Shown piece by piece: positions 17,335 to 27,140 of a stretch of DNA of 64,000 nucleotides; within the stretch, counting starts at the first letter, position 1, and each line of letters begins with the position of its first letter. The notes under the pieces are model-generated. The model saw nothing but the letters and a program-made list of their open reading frames with translations. It was not told the DNA's origin and did no database searches. The DNA is from Psychrobacter sp. NG254 (GTDB taxonomy: Bacteria > Pseudomonadota > Gammaproteobacteria > Pseudomonadales > Moraxellaceae). Made by a program: the position numbers and the translations under genes. The DNA lies in NCBI RefSeq assembly GCF_015277735.1, contig NZ_JADHDA010000009.1, positions 1 to 64,000 of the forward strand. The letters run 5' to 3'.

Positions 17335-19122
17335 CTATAAACAACACGAGCAATTACGTTTGGTTTTCGACATCTTTCCAATACCTGGATTAAAGGTGTT
17401 GGTTGGGTCTAGACTTTTATAGAAGTTTTGCAGATCAGGTTCTGCTTCGTATAGATGCCCGACATTATGCTCAGCAGGATATTTGGCCCCACGGGCGCTC
17501 AGCAACTCTAACATCATCTTTTTGACAAGGTGTGCATCACTGCCCTTCTTCAAAATATAATCTTGATGAAACACATAACAAAAGAAGTGTCCGTAATAGA
17601 GTTTCTTTTCCAAATGTTGTTCAATTTCTTCAGGTAGGGTTTCAAGCCATTCTAATTCATTACGTGGTATGGCAATATCTAATGCCAATATATCTCCGAC
17701 TTCTTTTTCATGCATGACTTCATAGCGTAATGCGGCACCAGCTGCGGCGAAACGATTTAAAAGCGCGCTTTCTGACTCTTCCTGGCTACATTCAAAATAG
17801 TTACCTGTGTCTGAAGCATCAAAAAACGTCTTCAAAAAATCCTGAGCCTCGGCTATACCTTCATCACTCATTTTTATGATGAGGTGATGCTCGTACTGAT
17901 TACGGTACTCCATCATGCGCTTGGGTAAATGCTGTGGAAATATATTGGCGATGAACTGCATAACCTTGTCAGTGAAATATTTTGGTATCCATGACCATTT
18001 ATGGAACTTTGCGTCCATAGCACCCTTGATAGAAAACAATCTAGGTAAGGCATTTGTCCCAAGATGCTTAATACTCAGGAACGTGTCCTTGCCATACTTA
18101 GCAGATACATCAAATATATCACGATGCATATATTCACCAACTTCAGGAATATTTTCGAAGTTTGATAGTATCTGCCTTCTGAGCTGTGCAAGCTCACTCA
18201 CACTGTTGGTGCCTATATAAAAAGTTTTCTCTTTTGCCGCTATTGGATAAGTGTCAAGACGTACTGCAAACACAGCAAGCTTGCCAGCGCAGCCACTGGC
18301 TTCATACAGTCTTCGCTTATCCGCATTAAAGCGGCTTGGCGTGCTTGCATCAACATCTTTTACTCTAGCGATGTACTCTTTGTCAGATGCGAGCTTGCCA
18401 GTGTTAGGTAATTCTCTTTTAGCAAAATTACCTGTTTGTAAGTTAGTGAGTATTTCTTCTGGAGTGTCGCCCAATTCTACGTCTAGATGATTAACCAATA
18501 CTAGCTGACCGTGTTGGTTTATTTGGGCAAACAGTGCAAGCTCGGTATAGGCAGGGCCTCTTTTAACCAGCGCACCGCCGGAGTTGTTAGAAATACCACC
18601 AATAATAGATGCACCCAATGTCGAGGACCCGATGACGGAGTGAGGCGCCCTATTTACGGTATTAAGCTGACTTTGCAACTGGTGTAATGTTGCCCCAGGC
18701 AAGCTAATCACTTGCTCGTTGTCATTCACCAAATACAACTGGTTCATGGCAAGCGTGTTAATCACAACAACTGGTCTATCGTAGTCATTACCGCTCGGGG
18801 TTGAGCCTTCAGTCAGTCCTGTTTTTGCTGCTTGCATGATGATAATGCAGTCGCCTTCCACACACACTTCTAAGCTGCGCCAAATCTCCAGCAGAGTTTG
18901 CGGAAACAAAACAGCCAAAGCATTGCCGCCACCAGAGCGCCACCCCATTCTATAGTGTTCGTTTTTCTCTGGATCAGCCTGTACATTACTAGCTCCCAGT
19001 AAATGCGTTAGCTTGTCTAACACTAGATCAGGAGGGAGTGTGTCCGAATACGTTATATTTGATGAGAAAAGGTTTGATGAAGCCATATGACGCTCCTTAA
19101 CTTGTGATTGTGTGTCACTCAT
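17335..19122 (-). CDS. dld: Quinone-dependent D-lactate dehydrogenase (FAD)
   Basis: 595 residues, matching the long Dld type. The N-terminal half is an FAD-binding PCMH domain (MQAAKTGLTEGSTPSG, and VIGSSTLGASIIGGISNNSG), followed by the Dld-specific membrane-binding C-terminal domain (YYGHFFCYVFHQDYILKKG, then PAEHNVGHLY). It is a peripheral inner-membrane enzyme oxidising D-lactate to pyruvate and passing electrons to the quinone pool. The C-terminus ends in a Cys-rich CSCCL. Its ATG overlaps the lldP stop (TAATG), so the two genes are translationally coupled. Confidence 0.92.
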   Translation of the reverse strand: MSDTQSQVKERHMASSNLFSSNITYSDTLPPDLVLDKLTHLLGASNVQADPEKNEHYRMGWRSGGGNALAVLFPQTLLEIWRSLEVCVEGDCIIIMQAAKTGLTEGSTPSGNDYDRPVVVINTLAMNQLYLVNDNEQVISLPGATLHQLQSQLNTVNRAPHSVIGSSTLGASIIGGISNNSGGALVKRGPAYTELALFAQINQHGQLVLVNHLDVELGDTPEEILTNLQTGNFAKRELPNTGKLASDKEYIARVKDVDASTPSRFNADKRRLYEASGCAGKLAVFAVRLDTYPIAAKEKTFYIGTNSVSELAQLRRQILSNFENIPEVGEYMHRDIFDVSAKYGKDTFLSIKHLGTNALPRLFSIKGAMDAKFHKWSWIPKYFTDKVMQFIANIFPQHLPKRMMEYRNQYEHHLIIKMSDEGIAEAQDFLKTFFDASDTGNYFECSQEESESALLNRFAAAGAALRYEVMHEKEVGDILALDIAIPRNELEWLETLPEEIEQHLEKKLYYGHFFCYVFHQDYILKKGSDAHLVKKMMLELLSARGAKYPAEHNVGHLYEAEPDLQNFYKSLDPTNTFNPGIGKMSKTKRNCSCCL

Positions 19123-20831
19123 TATGCTAAAGGCCCTTGAAAACCAAAGAGGTAAATGGCAGCCATGACGATGATGCCACAGAACAGCACATAATAGAGG
19201 GTAGGTAAAATAGTACGCCTAAGTGTGGCGCCCTCCATACCGAGTAGACCCACCGTTGCTGATGCAGCCACCACGTTATGTATCGCAATCATATTACCGG
19301 CTGCAGCACCAACTGCTTGAGCTGCGATGACTAAAGAAGGTGAAATATGTAAACTCATGGCGGCTTCAAATTGAAACTGACTGAACATCATGTTAGATAC
19401 GGTATTAGAGCCGGCGATAAAGGCACCTAATGCCCCAATGGTTGCACTAATCAATGGAAAAGCACTGCCAAAAGTACCCGCAAACAACTCTGCACTGGCG
19501 ACTGGCATACTTGCCACATCTGATAAGTTTATGCCTGAATTGATGAAAATCCTAACCATTGGAATCGTGAAAATAAGGACGAATCCAGCCCCTAATACAG
19601 TCTTTCCCGACTCTTTGAATGCACTGTTTAGTGCACTGCTTGATTTTTTAGTTTGAAAAGCTGCAGCAACCAAGGCGCTGATTAATAACAAGCCACCTGG
19701 TAAGTATAAAGGACTAAAGCTGGCACTGATATCTGCCTCGCCTAATAATGAGGTAAAGTCTAGCGTCGCACTATTGAGAAAAGATTTAAATCCCTCAAAC
19801 ACTCTTGAACAAACCAGTAAAAGGGCAACCAGCAAATAAGGGAACCAGGCCATGACAGTAGACATTTTCTTGCCATCTAAACTCGGCGTCAAATCATCTT
19901 TACTGACTATTAACTTACCCATCCATTCGCTTGGCCAGTTCCTTTGCGGCTCAAAATCCCATGTGGTTTTTGGCACTAAAAAACCACGTTTTGCCGCGTT
20001 AATCACAATGGCGACACTGACCAAACCACCGACCAATGACGGAAACTCTGGCCCTAAAAAGACACCTGTTAGGGTATAAGGAATCGTAAATGCCAAGCCT
20101 GCGAATATAGCAAATGGCCAAATCGCGAAACCTTCTTTCCAGCTTTTGTTTTTCCCAAAGAAACGAGTAAGCATCATCACCATAAAAAGTGGCATGAACG
20201 TACCAATGACACCATGAATCATGGCAACCTGACTGGTAATCAGTTGTAAAAAGTCAGCCCACTCTAGTCCTTCTTGTGCCAGTTGAGCGCTAATGGCCGC
20301 TGTATCCAATCCTTTATTTACCCCAATAACGATAGGCGTACCGACCGCACCAAATGATACAGGCGTACTTTGTATCATCATTCCCATTAGCACGGCACCC
20401 AGTGCTGGAAATCCTATCGCTACCAGTAAAGGTGCGGCAATAGCGGCAGGAGTACCGAAACCAGCGGCACCCTCAAGGAATGTCCCAAAGCACCATGCAA
20501 TAATAATGGCTTGAACACGTCTATCTGGTGATACATTGGTAAACCCAGCACGGATAACGGCGATGGCACCAGTGTGTTTTAACGTATTCAGTAAGAAAAT
20601 GGCACCAAAGACGATCCACAATACTGAGACGGTAATGACTATTCCTTGAATGATCGATGAGGACACGCGATTAAGCGTCATATCCCAGATAAAAAGCGCT
20701 AGACCAGCAGTAACGGCTAAAATAATTGGCATGGTTTTTTTGGCTGACCACTGTAAGCCAATAAGCAAAATACCACAGAGAACGATTGGCAATAGTGCCA
20801 AGAGTCCATATATTGTTTGATTCAAAATCAT
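19122..20831 (-). CDS. lldP: L-lactate permease LldP family
   Basis: 569 residues and about twelve or more hydrophobic segments. LctP-family marks include CFGTFLEGAAGFGTPAAIAAPLL, of which the FLEGAAGFGTPAAI core is diagnostic, and later FIAGSNTVSNMMFSQFQ and AVGAAAGNMIAIHNVVAA. It is a proton-coupled carrier for lactate and glycolate. It is the first gene of an lldP-dld operon. A LysR gene diverges from it 246 bases away and is the likely regulator. Confidence 0.92.
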   Translation of the reverse strand: MILNQTIYGLLALLPIVLCGILLIGLQWSAKKTMPIILAVTAGLALFIWDMTLNRVSSSIIQGIVITVSVLWIVFGAIFLLNTLKHTGAIAVIRAGFTNVSPDRRVQAIIIAWCFGTFLEGAAGFGTPAAIAAPLLVAIGFPALGAVLMGMMIQSTPVSFGAVGTPIVIGVNKGLDTAAISAQLAQEGLEWADFLQLITSQVAMIHGVIGTFMPLFMVMMLTRFFGKNKSWKEGFAIWPFAIFAGLAFTIPYTLTGVFLGPEFPSLVGGLVSVAIVINAAKRGFLVPKTTWDFEPQRNWPSEWMGKLIVSKDDLTPSLDGKKMSTVMAWFPYLLVALLLVCSRVFEGFKSFLNSATLDFTSLLGEADISASFSPLYLPGGLLLISALVAAAFQTKKSSSALNSAFKESGKTVLGAGFVLIFTIPMVRIFINSGINLSDVASMPVASAELFAGTFGSAFPLISATIGALGAFIAGSNTVSNMMFSQFQFEAAMSLHISPSLVIAAQAVGAAAGNMIAIHNVVAASATVGLLGMEGATLRRTILPTLYYVLFCGIIVMAAIYLFGFQGPLA

Positions 20832-21077
20832 GTCCTTTTGATTGCGTAATCTTCCTTGAATACCACCAGTTAAATCTTCCTGCTTATGACTTAATGGTGA
20901 TTAGAACCTTTTAAACCGTCATACACAGTGATTGGTCATTAGTGTATCGACTAAATATTCAAAATTCCCTAAAGTATTCTACGCCTTGTCAATCCATTGA
21001 TATATTGTCTCAAAAGACAATGTTATTTTCCTTTTTTGGTATAATAGAAAACACATTACCCCAGTTGGAGCACAAGT

Positions 21078-21983
21078 ATGGTCAAAGCTGATGATATGGT
21101 TTTATTCGTTCAAGTGGTTGATGAAGGTTCATTTTCTAGGGTCGCTGAAAAGCTGTCTTTAACAAATTCAGTCGTCAGCAAACGTATTGCAAGGCTAGAA
21201 GAGAATGTCAATGCTCAGCTGCTTTATAGAACTACCAGAAAACTAAGCTTAACCGACGCGGGTAGAACGCTGTATAACAAAGCTAAAATTGCCAAAATCG
21301 CTTTTCAAGAAGCCGAAAATGCCATAACCGGTTACGGTGAGGACATGAAAGGCAACATACGTATCACTCTACCAGTGGTATCTGCTAATTTGATATTGAG
21401 TGACTCGATTGCCAAATTTTGTAAAAAATACTCTCAAATATCGGTGGATTTGCAAATCACCAATCGGTTGGTTGATTTAATAGAAGAAGGCTTTGATCTC
21501 GCCATAAGAACCGCAGAGCTTGAAGACTCATCACTCATAGCAAAGCGTTTAATAGATAGCCAGTGGGTGATATGTGCGACACCGGACTACTTAAAGCAAC
21601 ATGGTACGCCTCAAACCCCTGAACAATTACAGAATCATGAGTGTTTGGTCTATAAGTTTGATAATGCGACTAACGACGTATGGCCACTATATATAGACGG
21701 CACAGAGCAACTGCTCACGGTGCATGGGCAGTTTCATAGCAACCACCTTGATGCGATTAAACGCGCCACGCTGAACGGTTTAGGGATTGCTTTTTTGCCA
21801 CAAGCACTAGTGTACGAAGAAATGCAGCACAATACGCTCACGCAGATTTTGCAACGTTTTACCCGAAAAAAACTAGGCATGTATGCGGTGTACCCTAAAG
21901 CGAGGCAGCCTGATCAAAAACTGAAACTGCTGATTGCCCATTTACAAGAGTCATTACATGAAAAACAGGCTTATTACTGCTAA
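21078..21983 (+). CDS. LysR-family regulator divergent from lldP-dld
   Basis: 301 residues. The N-terminal helix-turn-helix (DEGSFSRVAEKLSLTNSVVS) is followed by LLYRTTRKLSLTDAGR and a LysR substrate-binding domain. It is divergent from lldP, so lactate utilisation is the most likely target; that is inference from position only. An upstream TTGTCTCAAAAGACAA inverted repeat near 21006-21021 could be its binding site. The gene's stop codon lies inside the loop of a 21-bp terminator hairpin. Confidence 0.88.
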   Translation: MVKADDMVLFVQVVDEGSFSRVAEKLSLTNSVVSKRIARLEENVNAQLLYRTTRKLSLTDAGRTLYNKAKIAKIAFQEAENAITGYGEDMKGNIRITLPVVSANLILSDSIAKFCKKYSQISVDLQITNRLVDLIEEGFDLAIRTAELEDSSLIAKRLIDSQWVICATPDYLKQHGTPQTPEQLQNHECLVYKFDNATNDVWPLYIDGTEQLLTVHGQFHSNHLDAIKRATLNGLGIAFLPQALVYEEMQHNTLTQILQRFTRKKLGMYAVYPKARQPDQKLKLLIAHLQESLHEKQAYYC

Positions 21984-22004
21984 GTAATAAGCCTGTTTTT
22001 CATG
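21957..22004. terminator. 21-bp perfect hairpin spanning the LysR stop codon
   Basis: CATGAAAAACAGGCTTATTA plus C (21957-21977) pairs perfectly with 21984-22004 across a 6-base loop that holds the TAA stop (21981-21983). The right arm contains TGTTTTT, so it can act as an intrinsic terminator. The last seven codons of the regulator form the left arm. Confidence 0.8.
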
Positions 22005-22009
22005 CGTGC

Positions 22010-22116
22010 TATAGTCAATCAATGTTAAAAATGATACAAGGCAGACGAACGCAAGTACTACAGTAGTAGGCTAAGAGAGTCTAACGCCGTAACACTTTAA
22101 GAGTGGTTCGACTATA
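22010..22116 (+). repeat. About 108 bp intergenic repeat, copy B
   Basis: It starts TATAGTCAATCAATG and ends TTCGACTATA. The core ACAAGGCAGACGAACGC corresponds to the ACAAGGxARCCGA core of other copies. It is the most diverged of the eight copies. It follows the LysR terminator and ends 33 bases before the original stop of the broken dioxygenase gene. Confidence 0.75.
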
Positions 22117-22149
22117 TTATGTCTGAAGGACTCAAGTAACTTCTGTTTA

Positions 22150-22977
22150 TCAGCCAAACTGAAACGCTGAAATTTGAGTGTTCATAACTTGCTGAGAATA
22201 TATTTTTTTTCCTCGATCTGTTTCTGCCGCGCCAACGGCAACCATAAGAGGTAGTAGATGCTCCTCTGCCCCTAACATATGAGAATCAAGAGCATGAGGC
22301 GCTTGCGATCAGTCACTAAGCGCCGTCCATCGATTATCAGTATTATCTGCAACCGCTTCAGTCAGCCATTCATCAAACACTTCTGACGGGCCCGTAAAGT
22401 TTGAATCGCCATAGCCGCGCATATTATGAAAGCTCATGCCGCTGCATACAATCAATACGCCTTCATCACGTAATGAAGCAATTGCGGCGCCTACTGCTAA
22501 ATGTGCTTTAGGGTCCAAATCACTGCGTAGCGACAGTTGCACCACCGGAATATCTGCGTCAGGAAACATCAGCTTTAGCGGGATAAACATGCCATGATCA
22601 AAGCCTCTTGACGCATCCTGATGATTGTTTAATCCTGCATCAGTGAGTAACTGACCAATTTGTCTAGCCAATATCGGCGCACCAACGGCGGGGTACGTAA
22701 GCTGATAAGTATGCTCAGGGAACCCATAATAATCATAAATCAATTCAGGGTGCGTGCCAGCGGTAATACCAAAATCTGATGTTTGCCAATGGGCGCTGAC
22801 CACCAAAATAGCTTTGGGCCGCTGCGGCAATCGACTTGGGAGTCCGGTTAAAAAATCAGCCATTAAATCCCAAGTATCAGTGGGTTTCCAGTCCATAAAA
22901 AAGCAAGGCCCTGCACCATGAGGTATAAAAAATACCGGCTGCTTGCCTGTTTCTGACTTAGTGTTCATGAGCGTCAC
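22150..22977 (-). pseudogene. DODA-type extradiol dioxygenase (LigB superfamily) with in-frame TGA
   Basis: The first 222 codons give a DODA/LigB-type protein: FFIPHGAGPCFFM, VVSAHWQ, the FDHGMFIPLKLMFPDADIPV stretch, and SGMSFHNMRG, which carry the expected metal-binding His. The frame then meets TGA at 22309-22311. Reading on in the same frame gives 53 more codons, SQAPHALDSHMLGAEEHLLP and onward to a GAA block, the normal family C-terminus, ending at 22150. In this family the residue before SQAP is usually Trp, so TGG to TGA is the simplest explanation. It follows doxX by 17 bases. Probable nonsense pseudogene, or a readthrough case or sequencing error. Confidence 0.82.
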
Positions 22978-22994
22978 TCCTTTATGTATAACTG

Positions 22995-23447
22995 TTAAAC
23001 GCGATCGAACCTTTCTGACAATGCTTTATCCATACTAAAAGAGCCACCGCCTTGTATCGCCAAAGCAATCAAAGCCACCATCAACACCAACGCATACTCA
23101 TAACCGCCGTTATCAGCAAACAGTCCATTACCGATATGAACCGAGAAAATAGCGACGAGCATGGTGAATGCAGCGACGAGCGCAGCAGGTCGTGTGAGTA
23201 GCCCTAGTACCAAAGCAAGACCACCAAAGAACTCAGCGCCGCCTGCCAATATGGCCATGAGCAAACCGGGTTCCATGCCGATGCTGCTTAGCCATTGCGC
23301 CGTTCCTGCCAAGCCATTACCACCAAACCAACCAAACAACTTTTGCGCGCCATGTGCGGCCAAAATCAAACCTACTGGCACACGAAGTATTAATGCGGCC
23401 GTTCCTGCTTTAGATGTTAGAACTTTATTAACGATTGAGGTTTTCAT
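22995..23447 (-). CDS. DoxX-family membrane protein
   Basis: 150 residues from the ATG at 23447, chosen because a GGAG site lies 9 bases upstream; an earlier start at 23522 would add 25 unlike residues. Four hydrophobic segments are visible, with LRVPVGLILAAHGAQKLFGW at the start, as in DoxX/YphA-like proteins. These small inner-membrane proteins are often linked to redox stress or thiol metabolism. It is co-transcribed with the dioxygenase pseudogene and diverges from a LysR gene at 23644, the likely regulator. Confidence 0.85.
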   Translation of the reverse strand: MKTSIVNKVLTSKAGTAALILRVPVGLILAAHGAQKLFGWFGGNGLAGTAQWLSSIGMEPGLLMAILAGGAEFFGGLALVLGLLTRPAALVAAFTMLVAIFSVHIGNGLFADNGGYEYALVLMVALIALAIQGGGSFSMDKALSERFDRV

Positions 23448-23643
23448 GTTTAATGACTCCATAATGTTTATTTTAAAAGGGATATTTAATCTGTTGGAAT
23501 AACCATACTTTACTATCAACATAACGAAAGAGTAAGATAGCTAATATTGAATGATTAACAACACAGCGTTTATAATCATGTTAATAGTAAAATACTGATG
23601 CATAATCAATAAAACAACGAATCAATAAAAACGGGTCAATAAA

Positions 23644-24564
23644 ATGGACAGAATCGATGCAATGCGTGCCTTTGTGGCGGTGGTGATCGACGGCAGCTTT
23701 AGTAATGCGGCAAACACCTTAAACCTGTCACCACAATTGGTCAGTAAGTATGTCTCTAAATTGGAAGAGCAGCTTAATATACGTCTGTTAAACCGTACCA
23801 CTCGTAAAGTAAGTCTGACAGAAGCGGGTAGCCATTACTTTGGTCATGCCCAGCAGGTTTTATTAAGTATTGATGATATGGAGTCACAACTGGGCGGCTT
23901 ACAACAGCTTCCTAAGGGTGTCTTGCGTATCAGCGCACCCGTCTCTTTTGCTTTAAAGCACATGGCCAAGTTAATCACTGACTTTCAGGCACGCTACCCT
24001 TCCGTCACTGTTGATCTACAGCTGAGCGACCGAAAAGTAGATATTGTTGAAGAGGGGTTTGACATTGCACTGCGTATTGGACAGCTTAAAAGCTCATCGC
24101 TGATTGCTAAAAAAATTGCACCCATTCGAGTGGTGTTATGCGCATCGCCTGACTATCTAAAAATTCACGGGACACCCGAGCGACTGGAGGATTTAGAGAT
24201 GCATCGCTATCTGCATTACAGTTATATGAATGTAGACACCAAAGGACAAATCTTTAAATATCTAAAGGCAAAACAGCTCAAGGAGAGCAGTGTTTTTCGT
24301 AGTAACAACGGCGACGTACTGGTAGAGGCCGCCATTGAAGGGGCAGGCTTGGTGTTGCAACCGACTTTTATTGCCAGCCATGCCCTAAATGCTGGCAAGT
24401 TGGTCATCGTTCTCCCTGAACATGAACCCAACTCTATTGGCTTATATGCTGTTTATGCCCATAGAAAGCTGCTGACTCATAAGGTGAGGTGTTTTATTGA
24501 TTTTATGGAAGGCTACTATGGCACGCCGCCCTATTGGGATAAATATATAACCACAACCCACTGA
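23644..24564 (+). CDS. LysR-family regulator divergent from DoxX gene
   Basis: 306 residues; helix-turn-helix IDGSFSNAANTLNLSPQLVS near the N-terminus, then LLNRTTRKVSLTEAGSHYF and a LysR effector domain typical of the PA0477/AaeR-like group. The start ATG follows a poor ribosome site (GGGTCAATAAA). It is divergent from the DoxX-dioxygenase pair with 196 bases between, which makes that pair its probable target. Inducer unknown; quinones or nitroaromatics are possible. Confidence 0.88.
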   Translation: MDRIDAMRAFVAVVIDGSFSNAANTLNLSPQLVSKYVSKLEEQLNIRLLNRTTRKVSLTEAGSHYFGHAQQVLLSIDDMESQLGGLQQLPKGVLRISAPVSFALKHMAKLITDFQARYPSVTVDLQLSDRKVDIVEEGFDIALRIGQLKSSSLIAKKIAPIRVVLCASPDYLKIHGTPERLEDLEMHRYLHYSYMNVDTKGQIFKYLKAKQLKESSVFRSNNGDVLVEAAIEGAGLVLQPTFIASHALNAGKLVIVLPEHEPNSIGLYAVYAHRKLLTHKVRCFIDFMEGYYGTPPYWDKYITTTH

Positions 24565-24654
24565 TGTGTTTTATACGATACATAACAATGGCTTTACAGT
24601 ATGCAGGACGTTGCCAAAACACACACATGGTTAATATCGTTTGCACACAGTCAT

Positions 24655-25533
24655 TTACTGGTCTGTTAGTTTTGCGTTTTTAAGCTGGTCAAAGTAATCA
24701 GCCCAGCCAATATGTTCACGACCCGCTGCTTTGGCAAAATCACTGTTGTTATCCATCGCCCCTATCGATATCTGCTCATAAATGCCCGCAACAACTGTAC
24801 CCATAAACCGGCCTAACTCGTTGATCCGGTCTTGCCTATACGCGTCTACAGTCATACTGCGATAGGTCAGCGCCGTATCAAAGGCTTGGTTTAAATACTG
24901 CGTGAGCTGTTGCTGGGTAATAGGGTTGCCATTTAGGTTGTAAATGCTGGCATGATGCTTGGCTTCGGTAAGCATTTGACCATATGCAACGGCCAATTCT
25001 TTGTGAGTGGTATAACCACATCTGCCCTCGCCTGCACAATTGACAATGGCTCCCTGCGCTTTATAGCTGTCAATATAGTCCACATCAGGCTCGATATAGA
25101 TGCCATTACGCCCTATAACCCAGTTAAGCCCGCTGTCTTTTATATCCTGCTCAGTCTGCCAATTGCTTTGTACAATGGGGGCAAATGCTGCTTGGGTACT
25201 AGACCCTTGGATACTGGTATACACTATTTTTGTCACGCCGCTTTTCTTTGCAGACGCAATCACATTACGGTGTTGCCCGATACGCTTGTCAGGCTCATCC
25301 ATACTAGACACCAATAAAACCGCATCCACACCCTGTAATGATGCCTCAAGCTGTCGGGCGTCATCATAATCGCCTGCTCTGACCTCCACACCATATTGCT
25401 CGGTCAGAAACTGGGCTTTGATAGGGCTACGTGCCAGCGCAATGATATTGTTTGCTGGATGCGTCTTTATCAAAGACTCAATAATGGCGGACCCCAACTT
25501 TCCGTTCGCTGCTGTAACTGCTATTTCCATCAT
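24655..25533 (-). CDS. NmrA-like NAD(P)H:quinone oxidoreductase (QOR2/YtfG type)
   Basis: 292 residues (the second Met at 25530 is an alternative start). An N-terminal Rossmann fold reads IAVTAANGKLGSAIIESLI, where the GxxGxxG pattern is slightly changed to ANGKLG as in YtfG. This is followed by ALARSPIKAQFLTEQYGVEV and GVDAVLLVSS. The family consists of short-chain-like, NADPH-dependent quinone reductases or redox sensors. It sits alone and may belong with the oxidative-stress genes around it. Confidence 0.8.
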   Translation of the reverse strand: MMEIAVTAANGKLGSAIIESLIKTHPANNIIALARSPIKAQFLTEQYGVEVRAGDYDDARQLEASLQGVDAVLLVSSMDEPDKRIGQHRNVIASAKKSGVTKIVYTSIQGSSTQAAFAPIVQSNWQTEQDIKDSGLNWVIGRNGIYIEPDVDYIDSYKAQGAIVNCAGEGRCGYTTHKELAVAYGQMLTEAKHHASIYNLNGNPITQQQLTQYLNQAFDTALTYRSMTVDAYRQDRINELGRFMGTVVAGIYEQISIGAMDNNSDFAKAAGREHIGWADYFDQLKNAKLTDQ

Positions 25534-25684
25534 GATTCCTTAATACGAGTGATTGGGGTCTGTTGAATAGACCCCTCCTAAATTCAGCAATAATAATGAT
25601 AGTGATGAAGTGGCCCGTTGCTAGCCTTGAAGTAAAGCAACCCAATGTACTGAGTGTTTACTGGCCATACGAAGCAATGAAAAT

Positions 25685-26122
25685 CTATTTACCCACTATT
25701 GTATAACGGTTCATTTTCATCGTGTCTAGATCCAAACTGCCCATAAACTCGGCAGCAATAGGGGTTTTAGTAAAGCTTTCCATTGATGCATCCGCATCTG
25801 CCAAACTCGCCCAATGCACCACCACCATCCATTCGCCGTTTTTGCCCATTGCTGACTCACGAGAGACAAAGCCCTTTTGCTTTGCCACATGGTCGACTTC
25901 GACAGTGTGGTCTAACTTGGCGAAGTCAGTATATGATACGTTTGGTTTCAGCGTGAACGATGCAATCTCAATCACTTTGGCAGTTGACTCAGTGGCAGCC
26001 CCGCTATGATGAATGTCATGGTGCTGAGCTTGATGAGCAGGTTTTATGTTATTACACGCAGTGAGCGCCAGAGCGCCAATAACAGCGATCGTCAGTAACT
26101 TGGTTTGATGAATAAATGTCAT
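25685..26122 (-). CDS. Lipoprotein with antibiotic-biosynthesis-monooxygenase-like domain
   Basis: 145 residues from the ATG at 26122, which has an AAAGGA site upstream. A lipoprotein signal peptide (TKLLTIAVIGALALTAC, lipobox LTAC) is followed by a His-rich spacer (HQAQHHDIHHSG) and an ABM ferredoxin-like domain (VIEIASFTLKPNVSYTDF; WMVVVHWASLADADASMESF). Such exported ABM proteins are poorly described. The His-rich segment after the lipid anchor may bind metal. It neighbours an outer-membrane barrel gene transcribed in the same direction. Confidence 0.75.
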   Translation of the reverse strand: MTFIHQTKLLTIAVIGALALTACNNIKPAHQAQHHDIHHSGAATESTAKVIEIASFTLKPNVSYTDFAKLDHTVEVDHVAKQKGFVSRESAMGKNGEWMVVVHWASLADADASMESFTKTPIAAEFMGSLDLDTMKMNRYTIVGK

Positions 26123-26232
26123 GAGATTGTCCTTTAATTGAGTGATAAAGCGATACTGTAAAGTATGATTGGGTAGCAAGTGAGGTATGCTATCAACGCT
26201 GCATACGGTGGATGTTGCACACTACAAAAATA

Positions 26233-26982
26233 TTAAAACTGATAGCGTAAGCCTAAGTTGATTTCGTGAGCTGATGCATTATCAACCTTAAACCCATCGC
26301 TGAAACTGTCTTGTCCTGTTTGCACGTCACCAAAGTTGATGTATTGATACTCACCATATAGACGAGTACTTGGTGTTAAGGCATAACTGGCACCTGCCCC
26401 AACATTCCACGAAAACTCGTTTGAATCGCCATCAGTATAATTGTCATAATAGCCATCAGCTTTTCCATCATACACATCAAAACCTGCGACACCCGTACCA
26501 CCTAACCGAGCATCATACTCATTACTTGAGAGTCCAATACCTGCTTTTACATAGGGCGTCAGTGATGCGTTCATTGGAAAATCATAGAATCCTTCAACAG
26601 TCATGGTCACGCTTTGCATCTCACCATCTAGCAGGTATTGCTCTCCTTCACGGGCACCCGTCCCATATCTAGTGTCATTAATATCAAATTCTCGTTTTGC
26701 TAAGCGACCCTCTATACGTAGGTTTTGATTAAAAGCATACCCAAGGCCAATACCGCCAACCATGCTATCGTCTGCGTCAAACGAGCTTGGAAAGTCTTTA
26801 TCATTGGCGATATTATTGCCGTATGCTTGTGAGTCGCTATCAGCCACGCTATAGCCCAGTTGGGCAGTGCCATAGAGATGATCTGATACATTTGCCATTG
26901 CAATAGAAGGCACTGCAAATGCACATAACAGGGTAAAGATAGAGCGTGTTTTTACTCGGTTTAGATTGACTAGCGTTGTCAT
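26233..26982 (-). CDS. Outer-membrane beta-barrel protein (OmpA/OmpW-like porin family)
   Basis: 249 residues with a signal peptide (FTLLCAFAVPSIAMA) and alternating hydrophobic strands rich in Gly, Tyr and Asp. The C-terminus ends INLGLRYQF, with the terminal Phe used for outer-membrane insertion. Eight strands are likely from the length. The YGEYQYINFGD segment is typical of Opa/attachment-type barrels. The ligand or role is unknown. A LysR gene starts divergently 159 bases away. Confidence 0.82.
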   Translation of the reverse strand: MTTLVNLNRVKTRSIFTLLCAFAVPSIAMANVSDHLYGTAQLGYSVADSDSQAYGNNIANDKDFPSSFDADDSMVGGIGLGYAFNQNLRIEGRLAKREFDINDTRYGTGAREGEQYLLDGEMQSVTMTVEGFYDFPMNASLTPYVKAGIGLSSNEYDARLGGTGVAGFDVYDGKADGYYDNYTDGDSNEFSWNVGAGASYALTPSTRLYGEYQYINFGDVQTGQDSFSDGFKVDNASAHEINLGLRYQF

Positions 26983-27140
26983 CAGAGTTCCTTTATACGA
27001 TGAGTAGTAGGTGCTAAGTAGCGTGAGCTAACGATGTTAAAACTTTTAAATATAAGTAACAGAATGAATCTATAAGACTGAGTACATATTCAAAAATTAA
27101 CCATTGCCATAGCATGACGACTACTTTATGCTAAAAACTC

